NCBI GenBank assembly: GCA_015056145.1 | Contig: SVGY01000004.1 | Coordinates: 1-64,000 of the forward strand | From: Clostridiales bacterium | GTDB lineage: Bacteria; Bacillota; Clostridia; Christensenellales; Aristaeellaceae | Length of the DNA stretch: 64,000 bases | Direction of reading: 5' to 3' | In this document: positions 34,147-43,131 of the stretch, piece by piece | How positions within the stretch are numbered: the first letter of the stretch is position 1 | Layout of the letters: every line of letters starts with the position of its first letter | Program-made: the position numbers and the translations under genes | The notes under the pieces: model-generated | Seen by the model: the letters and a program-made list of their open reading frames with translations, nothing else | What the model was told of the DNA's origin: nothing | Database searches by the model: none

Positions 34147-35638
34147 TAAAAACAAATCCGGTTTTATTGCCTGGGTACGCAAAAAATGGTGCGGCATGGG
34201 CATTCAAATCCGGGTTTTTCTATGCTTTCTTTTCTTTATTGCATTGCTGCTGGTGCTTTTGTGGCTGTTTCAGATAGAATTTCTGGATATTTTCTACCGC
34301 CATGAAAAAGAAAAGAACCTTGCCAAGAATTCCAAACTGATTATGGATAACCTCGCCCACAGTGAATGCGCCACTCTGGTTGAGCATATTGCCAGAGAGG
34401 ACGATCTTTGCATCCTTGTTATGAAGGAGGATGCTGAAGTGATTTATTCCGGTGAAGGGCTTACAAACTGTGTGGTGCACCGCATGAACAAGCGGGATTT
34501 AATCAGGCTCTCCAGCAGAAATGGAGATTCGGAGGAGTGCCGCTTTGTTTTGATGTCCCGCTTTTTGAACCCTGCTCTGGAGGGAAAGCATTTCAACGGC
34601 CCGGTGCCCAGGCCCAATATGGCCGATACCCGCTGCCTGGTTTCCGTGCAGCAGAAAACCATCCAAGGCAGCAAATACTTTGTTATTATCACCTGCCTTG
34701 TGGCTCCGGTACAGTCCACCGTGCAGACCATCCGTTCGCAGCTGCTGGTGATCTCCATTATTCTTATTCTGTTGGGATTTTTGCTTTCCACGGTACTGTC
34801 CATGCAGATATCCATCCCCATTGTGAAAATCACCAAAGAAGCTCGCAGGCTCAGTTACGGCGAGTATTCCCCGGTTTCCCTCCGGGGACACTACAAGGAA
34901 ATCGGTGAACTGGACAGCCAGCTTACACAGGCGGCAGAAGACCTGCGCAAAGTAGACGAAATGCAGCGTCAGCTTATGGGAAACATCAGCCATGATCTGC
35001 GCACGCCCCTGACGCTCATCGAGGGTTATGTGGAAGCAATGCGGGATATTCCCGGCGAAAATACTCCGGAGAATTTGCAGATCATTCTGGATGAAACCCG
35101 CCGCCTTACCTCGCTGGTCAATACGGTGCTTGAATATTCCAAAGGGAAAACCGTTGATGATTCCGCACCGGAAATCTACAACCTGACGGAATCCATCACC
35201 AGTATTATTGCAAGGTATGCAAAACTTGTAGATAAAGACGGGTATCAGATTCGCTTTGAAAAAGAAGAGGATGCATGGGTTTATGCACATCCCCTCAAAA
35301 TCAGCCAGATCATCTATAACCTTATCAACAACGCCCTTACCTATTCCGGCAGCGATAAGCAGGTGCTGATCAGACAAAGCGTAGGGGAGAAGGACGTGAA
35401 GATCGAGGTCATTGACGGTGGCGACGGTATCCCGGCAGAAGAGTTGCCACACATCTGGAATCGGTATTACCGGGGCAAAAAACCCCATGTGCGGCCAGCC
35501 ACTGGCTCCGGGCTGGGGCTGAATATTGCACGGGATATCCTCAACAGTTATCAGTTGCAATACGGCGTGGAAAGCGAAGAGGAAAAAGGAAGCTGTTTCT
35601 GGTTCGCCATTCCTCTGGCCAGTGAAAAAATGGAATAA
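34130..35638 (+). CDS. Sensor histidine kinase
   Basis: The 502-residue kinase starts at a TTG 17 bases inside the regulator gene. TM1 lies at about 27-49 (VFLCFLFFIALLLVLLWLF), an extracellular sensor of about 140 residues follows, TM2 is LLVISIILILLGFLLSTVL, and then HAMP. The phosphoacceptor His is in GNISHDLRTP, and the ATPase has NLINNALTYS, DGGDGIP and GSGLGLN. The HK looks like the YycG/VanS-type sensors, but the signal is unknown. Confidence 0.92.
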   Translation: MKKKSDKNKSGFIAWVRKKWCGMGIQIRVFLCFLFFIALLLVLLWLFQIEFLDIFYRHEKEKNLAKNSKLIMDNLAHSECATLVEHIAREDDLCILVMKEDAEVIYSGEGLTNCVVHRMNKRDLIRLSSRNGDSEECRFVLMSRFLNPALEGKHFNGPVPRPNMADTRCLVSVQQKTIQGSKYFVIITCLVAPVQSTVQTIRSQLLVISIILILLGFLLSTVLSMQISIPIVKITKEARRLSYGEYSPVSLRGHYKEIGELDSQLTQAAEDLRKVDEMQRQLMGNISHDLRTPLTLIEGYVEAMRDIPGENTPENLQIILDETRRLTSLVNTVLEYSKGKTVDDSAPEIYNLTESITSIIARYAKLVDKDGYQIRFEKEEDAWVYAHPLKISQIIYNLINNALTYSGSDKQVLIRQSVGEKDVKIEVIDGGDGIPAEELPHIWNRYYRGKKPHVRPATGSGLGLNIARDILNSYQLQYGVESEEEKGSCFWFAIPLASEKME

Positions 35639-35643
35639 AGCAA

Positions 35644-35693
35644 ATCCCCGCAGGCTTTCCTTAAAGATGAAATGCCTGTGGGGATGATTTTTG
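35644..35693 (+). terminator. Terminator after the second two-component system
   Basis: ATCCCCGCAGGC/GCCTGTGGGGAT, a 12-bp stem with one G-U pair, is followed by GATTTTTG. Confidence 0.85.
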
Positions 35694-35696
35694 TAT

Positions 35697-38600
35697 TCAG
35701 CTGAAAAACAGCGCCCGGATATCCTCTTCTGTAAGGCTGGAAAGGGAGGTTTCGCCGGAGATAATCACCCGGTCAAAGATGGCCCGCTTTCGTTTGCTCA
35801 GCTCCGTAACCTTCTCTTCGATACTGCCCTGGGTGATCATTTTTATAACATCCACATCCCGGGTCTGACCGATGCGGTGGGCTCTGTCCGTGGCCTGATC
35901 CTCTGCCGCAGGATTCCACCAGGGATCGAAGTGGATAACCAGGTCGGCGCCGATAAGGTTAAGCCCGGTTCCGCCTGCCTTGAGGGAAATGAGGAACACT
36001 TTGCCATCGCCGCCATTGAAACGGTCGCAAAGCTGCTGACGCTGTTCGGGCTTTGTGTCGCCGTCCAGGTAGAGCGCCTGAACACCTTCACGGGAAAGCC
36101 GCTTTTTGATGATCTGCAGCATACCCACAAATTGCGAAAACACCAGCAGCCTGTGCCCAGAGGCAATGGAGGAATGGACGGTCTGAATCAGCAGTTCCAG
36201 TTTGCCGCTGGTGCCGTCGTAATCATCCAGGAACAGCTTGGGGTGACAGCATACTTGCCGAAGCTTGAGCAGCAGGCTGAGCACCTGCATGCGTGCTTTG
36301 GGCAGAGATCCATTTTCCAGTGCAGAACCAACGTTTTGCCGAAGGGTTTCCAGCAGGGTCTGGTAGATGCGTTCCTGCTCGGGGGTCATGGCTGCGTAAA
36401 GGTAACTTTCCCGCTTTTCGGGCAGCTGGGTCATCACTTCGCTCTTCAGGCGGCGCATAAGGAAGGGGCGGATGCGCTCACGAAGCTCCTCGGCCAGCTC
36501 TCCGCCTCCATAGCGCCTCAGGAAGGAAGCCTGAGTGCCAAGGTAGCCGGGCAAAACAAAGTCGAAGATGCTCCACAGCTCTCCGGTGTGGTTTTCCATT
36601 GGGGTACCGGTAAGGGCAATGCGAACCTGGGCATCCAGTTCTTTGGCAGCCAGCGCACCCTGGCTTTGAGCGTTTTTCACAGATTGCGCTTCGTCCAGCA
36701 CAGCAAAACGAAGGGGGATATCCTTCAGGTAATCAATATCCCGCCTGAGCAGGGGGTAGCTGGTAAGAATCACATCCACGGAGTCATCCTGCTTCAGGTC
36801 GGCGATGGCATGGCGGCGGTCCGTACGCTGGCCGGTAATAACACGCACCCTCAGACTGTCGTCAAAACGCTTCAGTTCGGCAAGCCAGTGATAGGTCAGA
36901 GAAGTTGGAGTGACGATGATGCTTTTTTTGGTGCCGTCCTTGCGTTTGGCTGCCGAAAGTGCAGCGATGACCTGCAACGTTTTGCCAAGGCCCATTTCGT
37001 CCGCAAGCACGCCGCCCATTCTCGCTTCGTAGAGGGAAAGCAGCCAGTCGCTGCCCCGGCACTGGTATTCCGTCATCTTTTTGCGAAGCCTGGAGGGCAT
37101 ATAGTCCTTCTGAGAAGGCTGAGTGAGGGTCAGAATGGCGTTTTCGGATTCCTCGTCGGTCTGGGGGTCTACACCTGCCATCCTGAACATGGTCACCATA
37201 TAGGCCGCCCGGTAGGAACGGAAGTTCAGCTCACGCTCGCTGGGTTCTTCGGCGGCAAGTTTGTCCAGTTTTGCAGCATCCAGCATTTCCTGCATCAAAG
37301 GCGAAAAAGCCATCATATCCCGTACATCCAGGAATTCGCCTGTTTTAAGGCGTACATATTGCTGCCGCTGAGCGATGGCATTGAGGATGGGAGCAAGCTC
37401 TTCCACGGGCTTTCCGTCCTCCAAAAGGGAGAATATCAGCCTGCCGCCACGCATGCGGAAGGAACTGGTTGCAGTAAAGCGACGGGGTTTTACTTTCTCG
37501 AAGGCCTTGGATGCAAAAATATCGCAGCGCTTGGCCAGCTCCGATACTCCCTGGGTACAGAAATAGAGAATATCCCGGGAACGGCGCAGAATGATGTTTC
37601 CGTTATGCACAACGAATCCAAAACCGGAAAGCTGATCCAGAAGAGCGCTTTCGGCACGGCCATCCCGAAGCAGCATCCGTCCGTCCTCCAGAATGGGACC
37701 GGAGGTTTTCGTTTCGGTGTTATCCGCCTTGGCGAAGGGGTAAATAATCGCATCACCATAGTGGAATTCTACCCTTGCCACGACGTTTGTGTGTTCCAGG
37801 TCCAGGTAAATAGAGGGTTTCAGGGGCTGACTTACCAGGCGGGCGCTCAGCTCCTGCGAAGGTGCTACCGTACCCACCGCCGAGAGGGCGGGCAGCAGGA
37901 TGGCGAGGGTTTCTTCCGCATCTTTGGCAGGGTAGGTAAAACTGCTGCCCTCGGTGAGCAAAAGCCTGCATACCTTCGCTTGTGCGGAATGCAGCCTGGT
38001 CACGGTATTGCCGGAGAGAACATAGCGGCCATCAGGAGTAATGAGATGCAGCTTGTTGGTGCCTTCCACATGAACGGTGAGCTCGGTGGGGGAAAGAGCT
38101 ATGGCAAAGCACAGGGGCAGTTCTTTTTTCTTGATGCCGTTATGGGGCTGTTTGCCCTCCGGATGCAGAAGAATGAAGGGATAGTTTTCCAGGGAGCGCA
38201 TGACGCTCTGCAGGAAAGGGCCGTTGAGAATCAGAAACCGTCCTTCGCTGGGCGGAGGGAGAAGTTCCGGGGAAGTCTGTTCTCTGCCAGGGTCTGGGAA
38301 AGAAAAATCATCGGTGGACGCAGGCGCTTTCAGCGGTACATAGCTCAGCAAAGAAGAAAGAAAATGCTCGTCTTCCCTGGTAAAACGCATCATCTCGGGC
38401 TGATAGCTGCTTTTGGGCGAGAGGGGAAGAGCTGTGCCTGTGGAAAAACAGTACAGAAGCTCCGGAATGCTGCGGATTGCATAAAGCCTGTCCTGACCAG
38501 CGGAAAGGCCAAGGCCGATTCGGCCGTCATCATACAGGCGCAGCTGAGCCACCAGGCGGATGCTTTCGCCGCCGGGCATGGCACGGGTCAGGGCGCCAAG

Positions 38601-38894
38601 CATCTGCTGGCCAAGGTGTAGTTGCCATTCCTTCTGGAAGCGTTTCATGGAACCATCGTTTTCAGCGGCAAGGTAAGCTGCGGCAATGTGCTCGCACAGG
38701 GCGGAGCCATTTCCGCAGGTACAGGCGGCTGTGCCGTTTCGCAGAAAACTTACCGTTTGCACCGGTACCGTGCCTACATCGTAGCGAAGCTCGTAAAGGC
38801 TCTGTATGGCCTGGGATACGGATCCCCGGCGATAAAGGGCCTCTCCCTGAACAAAAGCAGGATCTCCCATGGAAATGGAATGGAGCGCAATCAT
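35697..38894 (-). CDS. SWIM zinc-finger SNF2-family helicase
   Basis: This 1065-residue protein has an N-terminal SWIM zinc finger (CTCGNGSALCEH near residues 58-69), a long middle region and a C-terminal SNF2 ATPase. The motor shows Walker A DEMGLGKT, the DEAQ box, LTGTPMEN (motif III) and the C-lobe ATDRAHRIGQ (motif VI). It would be an ATP-driven DNA translocase acting on protein-DNA complexes; bacterial SWIM-SNF2 proteins are sparsely studied. AAGGGAGG precedes the ATG. No restriction, defence or phage genes flank it, so I do not call it a defence system. Confidence 0.92.
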   Translation of the reverse strand: MIALHSISMGDPAFVQGEALYRRGSVSQAIQSLYELRYDVGTVPVQTVSFLRNGTAACTCGNGSALCEHIAAAYLAAENDGSMKRFQKEWQLHLGQQMLGALTRAMPGGESIRLVAQLRLYDDGRIGLGLSAGQDRLYAIRSIPELLYCFSTGTALPLSPKSSYQPEMMRFTREDEHFLSSLLSYVPLKAPASTDDFSFPDPGREQTSPELLPPPSEGRFLILNGPFLQSVMRSLENYPFILLHPEGKQPHNGIKKKELPLCFAIALSPTELTVHVEGTNKLHLITPDGRYVLSGNTVTRLHSAQAKVCRLLLTEGSSFTYPAKDAEETLAILLPALSAVGTVAPSQELSARLVSQPLKPSIYLDLEHTNVVARVEFHYGDAIIYPFAKADNTETKTSGPILEDGRMLLRDGRAESALLDQLSGFGFVVHNGNIILRRSRDILYFCTQGVSELAKRCDIFASKAFEKVKPRRFTATSSFRMRGGRLIFSLLEDGKPVEELAPILNAIAQRQQYVRLKTGEFLDVRDMMAFSPLMQEMLDAAKLDKLAAEEPSERELNFRSYRAAYMVTMFRMAGVDPQTDEESENAILTLTQPSQKDYMPSRLRKKMTEYQCRGSDWLLSLYEARMGGVLADEMGLGKTLQVIAALSAAKRKDGTKKSIIVTPTSLTYHWLAELKRFDDSLRVRVITGQRTDRRHAIADLKQDDSVDVILTSYPLLRRDIDYLKDIPLRFAVLDEAQSVKNAQSQGALAAKELDAQVRIALTGTPMENHTGELWSIFDFVLPGYLGTQASFLRRYGGGELAEELRERIRPFLMRRLKSEVMTQLPEKRESYLYAAMTPEQERIYQTLLETLRQNVGSALENGSLPKARMQVLSLLLKLRQVCCHPKLFLDDYDGTSGKLELLIQTVHSSIASGHRLLVFSQFVGMLQIIKKRLSREGVQALYLDGDTKPEQRQQLCDRFNGGDGKVFLISLKAGGTGLNLIGADLVIHFDPWWNPAAEDQATDRAHRIGQTRDVDVIKMITQGSIEEKVTELSKRKRAIFDRVIISGETSLSSLTEEDIRALFFS

Positions 38895-39221
38895 GATATA
38901 CCTCCCTTTTGTGGTAGGTGGGTAACTATATAACTTCTGTTTTTTTGTGGCTACTTCCTGCTGATTTTAAGAAGAAACAGCCAAAAAAATGGAAAGAATA
39001 ATCCGGGAAGCACAGGGCAAGATACTATTGAAACAACGGTCAGGCAAACGGTGGGAGAGAGGCGCAGGATCGGTTCTTTGATTGAAAGAGCCAGGGCGCT
39101 GGGCGGGGCGCACAGCGTTGATGATGTGAGATGTGCAGGCAGAAAAAGCAAGAAATAAGTGCGTTGTATCTCCACAGGCACAGAGGCCGCCGGAAGCAGA
39201 GCTTTCGATGAACGGGGTTTC

Positions 39222-39254
39222 AAAAAAGAGGCTGATTCGTCGGTCTCTTTTTTG
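39222..39254 (+). terminator. Orphan terminator-like hairpin
   Basis: AAAAAAGAG/CTCTTTTTT with a 14-base loop, with T-runs in both directions. No annotated plus-strand gene precedes it. Confidence 0.55.
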
Positions 39255-39321
39255 CAATTCCTTAAGTTTTCAAGTAAAAATGACAGGCAAAAAAATATTT
39301 GAAAAAAAGTAACACAGGGTA

Positions 39322-39350
39322 TTGATAACGTCTGTTGTTGGAGATATAAT
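39322..39350 (+). promoter_or_regulatory. Promoter of the ABC exporter operon
   Basis: TTGATA, 17 bases, TATAAT. The first ABC gene starts about 70 bases after the predicted transcription start. Confidence 0.85.
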
Positions 39351-39359
39351 GCATTTCGA

Positions 39360-39389
39360 TTGCGGAAAAACTGACCCGCCTTTCCGCAA
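39360..39389 (+). promoter_or_regulatory. Hairpin in the ABC leader
   Basis: TTGCGGAAA and TTTCCGCAA form a perfect 9-bp stem with a 12-base loop, beginning a few bases after the predicted transcription start. It may stabilise the transcript or bind a regulator. Confidence 0.45.
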
Positions 39390-39426
39390 AATACAACCAA
39401 AACGACCAGAATTGCAGGAGGATACT

Positions 39427-41169
39427 ATGCGACCCGTACCATGGCTATGGAGCTGCGCAAGCAAGAGTTCCCGCATCAGGATCATCATTGCCCTGAGCAT
39501 TTCTGTAATTACCAGCATTCTCTTGCTGGTAAACCCCTCACTGACTGCACGCCTCGTAGACGAAGTCATCGTCGCCCAGAACCCTGCGCCCCTGCTGGGG
39601 ATTCTGGCAGTTATGCTTGTGGTGAAGTTTTTCCGGGAAGGCGCACGTTACCTGATGATCATCCTTTTGGAAAAATCCTCTCAGGATACGTTCCTGTCCC
39701 TGAGAACAAAGCTGTTTGAATGCATGCAGTATCAGGATTCCCGCTTCTTTGACCGCAACCGTACCGGCGACCTCATGACCCGTAACTCCGGCGACCTTGA
39801 CTGGTGCCGCCACTTCATTTCCTATATGGGGTATGCCATTGTGGACTGTGTGGTCATGTTCGTCAGCACACTGATCTTCTTCTTTATTACCAGTTGGAAG
39901 CTTACGCTCTGCCTGGTTGCCGTAACCCCTATGCTGCTGCTGATTACCAAGCTGTATTCCGGCAAGGTGCGGCCTCTGTTTGTGGCCATGCGTGAACGCC
40001 TGAGCGAAATGAACGCAGGCGCACAGGAAAACATTGCCGGCAACCGTGTGGTAAAGGCCTTTGCCCGTGAAGAATACGAAGAGGAGCACTTCGACGAGCG
40101 CAGCGCTGCTTTCCGTGACTCCCACCTGAATATCAACAAGATGTGGCTCACCTTCTATCCTTTGATCGAAGTGCTGGCCCACGCCATGGGTATCATCTCT
40201 GTATTCATCGGCGCATATTTCATCATCAAGGGCGATATTACTGCCGGCGAGCTGACCATCTTCACCAGTCTTACCTGGGCCCTCGCCAACCCCATGCGCC
40301 AGCTGGGTAACCTCATCAATGACTTCCAGCGCTTCCAAACCTCTGCGCTGAAGGTAATGGAGATCTATTTCCGCAAGCCTGCCATCCACGACAAGCCCGG
40401 CTGCAAGGATCATGAGGATATGGAAGGCCGCATCGAATTCCGCAATGTCAGTGCAAAGTTCGACCGGAACGAAGTTCTCAGCGATATCAGCTTTGCGGTG
40501 GAACCTGGCCAGACATTGGCCATTATGGGCCCCACCGGTAGCGGCAAGACCACCATTATCAACCTTCTGGCCCGCAGCTATGACGCTGCCTCCGGCGAGA
40601 TCCTGGTGGATGATTGCAACGTAAAAAGCTGGAAGCTGCAACAGCTCCGTGGCCACCTGGGCATTGCCACCCAGGATGTGTTCCTCTTCTCGGACACGGT
40701 GGAAGGCAATATCGCCTTCGGCAATCAGGCCCTGTCTCTGGATGAGGTGAAGGAATTTGCCAGGATCGCCGCTGCTCACGATTTCGTGTCCGACCTTTCC
40801 GAAGGCTACGATACCATTATTGGTGAGCGTGGCACCGGTCTTTCCGGCGGTCAGAAGCAGCGTATCGCTCTGGCCCGTGCCCTTGCCATGAGGCCCCGCA
40901 TCCTTATCATGGACGATACTACCTCCGCTCTGGACAGCGAGACCGAGCACTACATCCAGCAGGAACTCAAAAAACTGCCCTTTAATTGCACCAAGATTAT
41001 TATCGGTCAGCGCATCAGCGCCGTGAAGGATGCGGATCAGATCCTTATCCTTGAAAACGGCAGGATCACCGAGCGTGGCACCCATGAAGAACTGCTCAAA
41101 AACCGTGGCTATTACTGGCAGACCTATGCACTGCAGAACGATCTGCCCATGGATGGAGGTGTTGCCTGA
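39427..41169 (+). CDS. ABC exporter half, degenerate-site subunit
   Basis: The 580-residue half-transporter has a six-helix membrane domain (about 15-310) and an ATPase domain with Walker A GPTGSGKTT and signature LSGGQKQR. Walker B is ILIMDDTTSALD: the catalytic glutamate is Asp, so this subunit contributes the degenerate site of a heterodimer. ATG 39427 has AGGAGG five bases upstream; the 35 extra residues in the track start in the promoter. The partner gene overlaps its stop. Drug or lipid export is the usual role; the substrate is unknown. Confidence 0.93.
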   Translation: MRPVPWLWSCASKSSRIRIIIALSISVITSILLLVNPSLTARLVDEVIVAQNPAPLLGILAVMLVVKFFREGARYLMIILLEKSSQDTFLSLRTKLFECMQYQDSRFFDRNRTGDLMTRNSGDLDWCRHFISYMGYAIVDCVVMFVSTLIFFFITSWKLTLCLVAVTPMLLLITKLYSGKVRPLFVAMRERLSEMNAGAQENIAGNRVVKAFAREEYEEEHFDERSAAFRDSHLNINKMWLTFYPLIEVLAHAMGIISVFIGAYFIIKGDITAGELTIFTSLTWALANPMRQLGNLINDFQRFQTSALKVMEIYFRKPAIHDKPGCKDHEDMEGRIEFRNVSAKFDRNEVLSDISFAVEPGQTLAIMGPTGSGKTTIINLLARSYDAASGEILVDDCNVKSWKLQQLRGHLGIATQDVFLFSDTVEGNIAFGNQALSLDEVKEFARIAAAHDFVSDLSEGYDTIIGERGTGLSGGQKQRIALARALAMRPRILIMDDTTSALDSETEHYIQQELKKLPFNCTKIIIGQRISAVKDADQILILENGRITERGTHEELLKNRGYYWQTYALQNDLPMDGGVA

Positions 41170-42965
41170 TGGCTCGCAATAAGTTTGACGTTGACGAGAA
41201 GCTTGAATCCCCGTTTCAATGGGCTCATTTAAAGCGTGCGTTTTACTACATCAAGCGGCACAAATTCCAGATGATTGCTGCCCTTGTACTGAGTATTCTT
41301 GCCTCCGTTTCCAGCCTTTATACGCCCAAGATCACCGCTACCGTTCTGGATGAGGTGGTTCCTCAGGGCGAAGCAGGCATCCCCCTTCTGCTGAAGTGGG
41401 CACTGATCTTTATCGGCTTGGTAATCCTCAGCATCATCTTTACGCAGATTCGCAGCCGTATCATGGCTTATGTCAGCCAGGAGATCATTTACGATATCCG
41501 CAAGGACCTGTTCAGCCACCTGCAGAAGCTGCCTTTCAGCTATTACGACAGCCGCCCCGCAGGCAAGATCCTGGTGCGTGTTATCAACTACGTCAACTCC
41601 GTTTCGGACATTCTTTCCAACGGTATCATCAACCTGATCCTTGAGATGATCAACGTGGTGGTTATCATCTTCTTCATGTTCAGCGTCAATGCAAAGCTTG
41701 CGCTGGTGGTACTGGCTGGCCTGCCGGTATTCATCGCCATCATCCTGATTCTGAAACCCAGGCAGCGCAAGGCATGGCAGCAGCAGAGCAACAAAAACTC
41801 CAACTATAATGCTTACCTTGCGGAAAGCATTGACGGCGTGAGAGTCTCCCAGATTTTCGCCCGCCAGGAGGAGAACTGCTCCATCATGAAACGGCTTGCG
41901 CTGGCTTGCCGTAAGGCTTGGATGAAAGCCATCTACATCTCCAACTCTGTTTGGCTCTCCTCCCAGCTGCTTACCCAGATCGTGTTCACACTGCTGTACA
42001 TCACCGGTGTGTACTGGATGGGCGGCGATATCGTAAGCTTTGGTGTGATTCTGGCCATGGGTGACTATGTGGGCCGCTTCTGGCAGCCAATCACTAACCT
42101 TGCGAATATCTATAACTCCTTTGTGAATAACATTGCCTATCTGGAACGTATCTTTGAAACCATGGACGAGCCTGTGGATGTGGACGATGCCCCCGATGCG
42201 GGCACGCTTCCCGCTATCGACGGTCAAGTGGAATTCAAGGATGTGGTGTTCGGATACGAAGAAGATCAGACGGTTCTGGAAAACTTCAATCTCAAGGTAG
42301 CTGCAGGACAGCGCATCGCTCTGGTGGGCCCCACCGGCGCAGGCAAATCCACTGTTATCAACCTGCTTTGCCGGTTCTATAACCTGCGCAGCGGCGAGAT
42401 TCTCCTCCACTGCGAGGACGACAGCACCCACGACCTTGCAAAGGTAACGCTGCATTCCCTGCGTACTCAGCTGGGTATTATGCTGCAGGACAGCTTCCTG
42501 TTTGCAGGCACCATCATGGATAATATCCGCTATGGCCGTCTCGATGCTTCCGATGAAGAGGTGATCGCCGCTTCCAAGGCTGTGTGCGCTCACGAATTCA
42601 TCAGCCAGCTGCCCGAAGGCTATCAGACCAAGGTGAACGAACGTGGCGGCGGACTCAGCCAGGGCCAGCGTCAGCTGATTGCATTCGCCCGTACCATGAT
42701 TTCTGAACCCAAGATTCTGATTCTGGACGAGGCTACCTCTTCCATTGATACCCGCACTGAGCGGCTTTTGCAGCAGGGTATCGAAAACATGCTCAGGGGC
42801 CGTACCAGCTTCATCATTGCCCATCGCCTCTCCACCATCAAGAGCTGTGATAAGATCCTCTATATCAGCGATCGTGGTATTGCAGAGTCTGGAAGCCATG
42901 AAGAGCTTATGGAGAAGAAAGGCCGCTATTACGATCTGTACACTGCCCAGATGCAGGCTGTCTGA
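41169..42965 (+). CDS. ABC exporter half, catalytic subunit
   Basis: The 598-residue partner overlaps the upstream stop by one base (TGATG), so the two are coupled. It has a six-helix membrane domain and an ATPase domain with Walker A GPTGAGKST, an altered signature LSQGQRQ and Walker B ILILDEATSSID with an intact glutamate. The intact Walker B here and the altered one in the partner are the pattern of BmrCD, LmrCD and TM287/288-type heterodimers. Confidence 0.93.
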   Translation: MARNKFDVDEKLESPFQWAHLKRAFYYIKRHKFQMIAALVLSILASVSSLYTPKITATVLDEVVPQGEAGIPLLLKWALIFIGLVILSIIFTQIRSRIMAYVSQEIIYDIRKDLFSHLQKLPFSYYDSRPAGKILVRVINYVNSVSDILSNGIINLILEMINVVVIIFFMFSVNAKLALVVLAGLPVFIAIILILKPRQRKAWQQQSNKNSNYNAYLAESIDGVRVSQIFARQEENCSIMKRLALACRKAWMKAIYISNSVWLSSQLLTQIVFTLLYITGVYWMGGDIVSFGVILAMGDYVGRFWQPITNLANIYNSFVNNIAYLERIFETMDEPVDVDDAPDAGTLPAIDGQVEFKDVVFGYEEDQTVLENFNLKVAAGQRIALVGPTGAGKSTVINLLCRFYNLRSGEILLHCEDDSTHDLAKVTLHSLRTQLGIMLQDSFLFAGTIMDNIRYGRLDASDEEVIAASKAVCAHEFISQLPEGYQTKVNERGGGLSQGQRQLIAFARTMISEPKILILDEATSSIDTRTERLLQQGIENMLRGRTSFIIAHRLSTIKSCDKILYISDRGIAESGSHEELMEKKGRYYDLYTAQMQAV

Positions 42966-42974
42966 TCCTGCACG

Positions 42975-42999
42975 CCTCCGGCTTTGGCCGGAGGTTTTT
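42975..42999 (+). terminator. Terminator of the ABC exporter operon
   Basis: CCTCCGGC/GCCGGAGG with a 4-base loop, then TTTTT. Confidence 0.9.
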
Positions 43000-43026
43000 C
43001 CATGAAGAGTGTTTTGCACCATCAGA

Positions 43027-43041
43027 ATGCAAACGTTTTTC
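43027..43041. promoter_or_regulatory. cre-like site upstream of the GH3 promoter
   Basis: ATGCAAACGTTTTTC matches 13 of 15 positions of the CcpA catabolite-responsive element pattern WTGNAANCGNWNNCW and has the central AAACGTTT typical of LacI-family sites. It lies 14 bases upstream of the -35 box, which would fit either activation or repression. Confidence 0.4.
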
Positions 43042-43054
43042 TCCGAATGATGGC

Positions 43055-43083
43055 TTGACATTTCCTATCGAAAGTAGTAAAAT
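43055..43083 (+). promoter_or_regulatory. Promoter of the xylan-sugar operon
   Basis: TTGACA, a 17-base spacer and TAAAAT, about 50 bases before the GH3 start. Confidence 0.88.
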
Positions 43084-43131
43084 TTTAGTACATTATTTAA
43101 CCTTGTTAAAAAAGTTCTGGAGGGATTGCAT

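Larger units (their letters stand above)
38895..39426. other. 532-base gap with a lone terminator, promoter and leader hairpin
   Basis: No convincing gene is present; the 149-residue minus-strand ORF crosses the ABC promoter and has no ribosome site. Between 39085 and 39157 a short plus-strand frame reading SLIERARALGGAHSVDDV looks faintly protein-like and ends in TAA, perhaps a gene remnant. A terminator at 39222-39254 and the ABC promoter at 39322-39350 follow. Confidence 0.4.

Noticed and set aside
35691-38621. 976-residue plus-strand ORF
   Set aside because: It is the shadow of the SNF2 gene on the other strand; the SNF2 frame has full motifs and a ribosome site.
38951-39400. 149-residue minus-strand ORF in the gap before the ABC genes
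   Set aside because: It runs through the ABC promoter and a terminator hairpin, has no ribosome site and is Phe/Leu-rich in a random manner.
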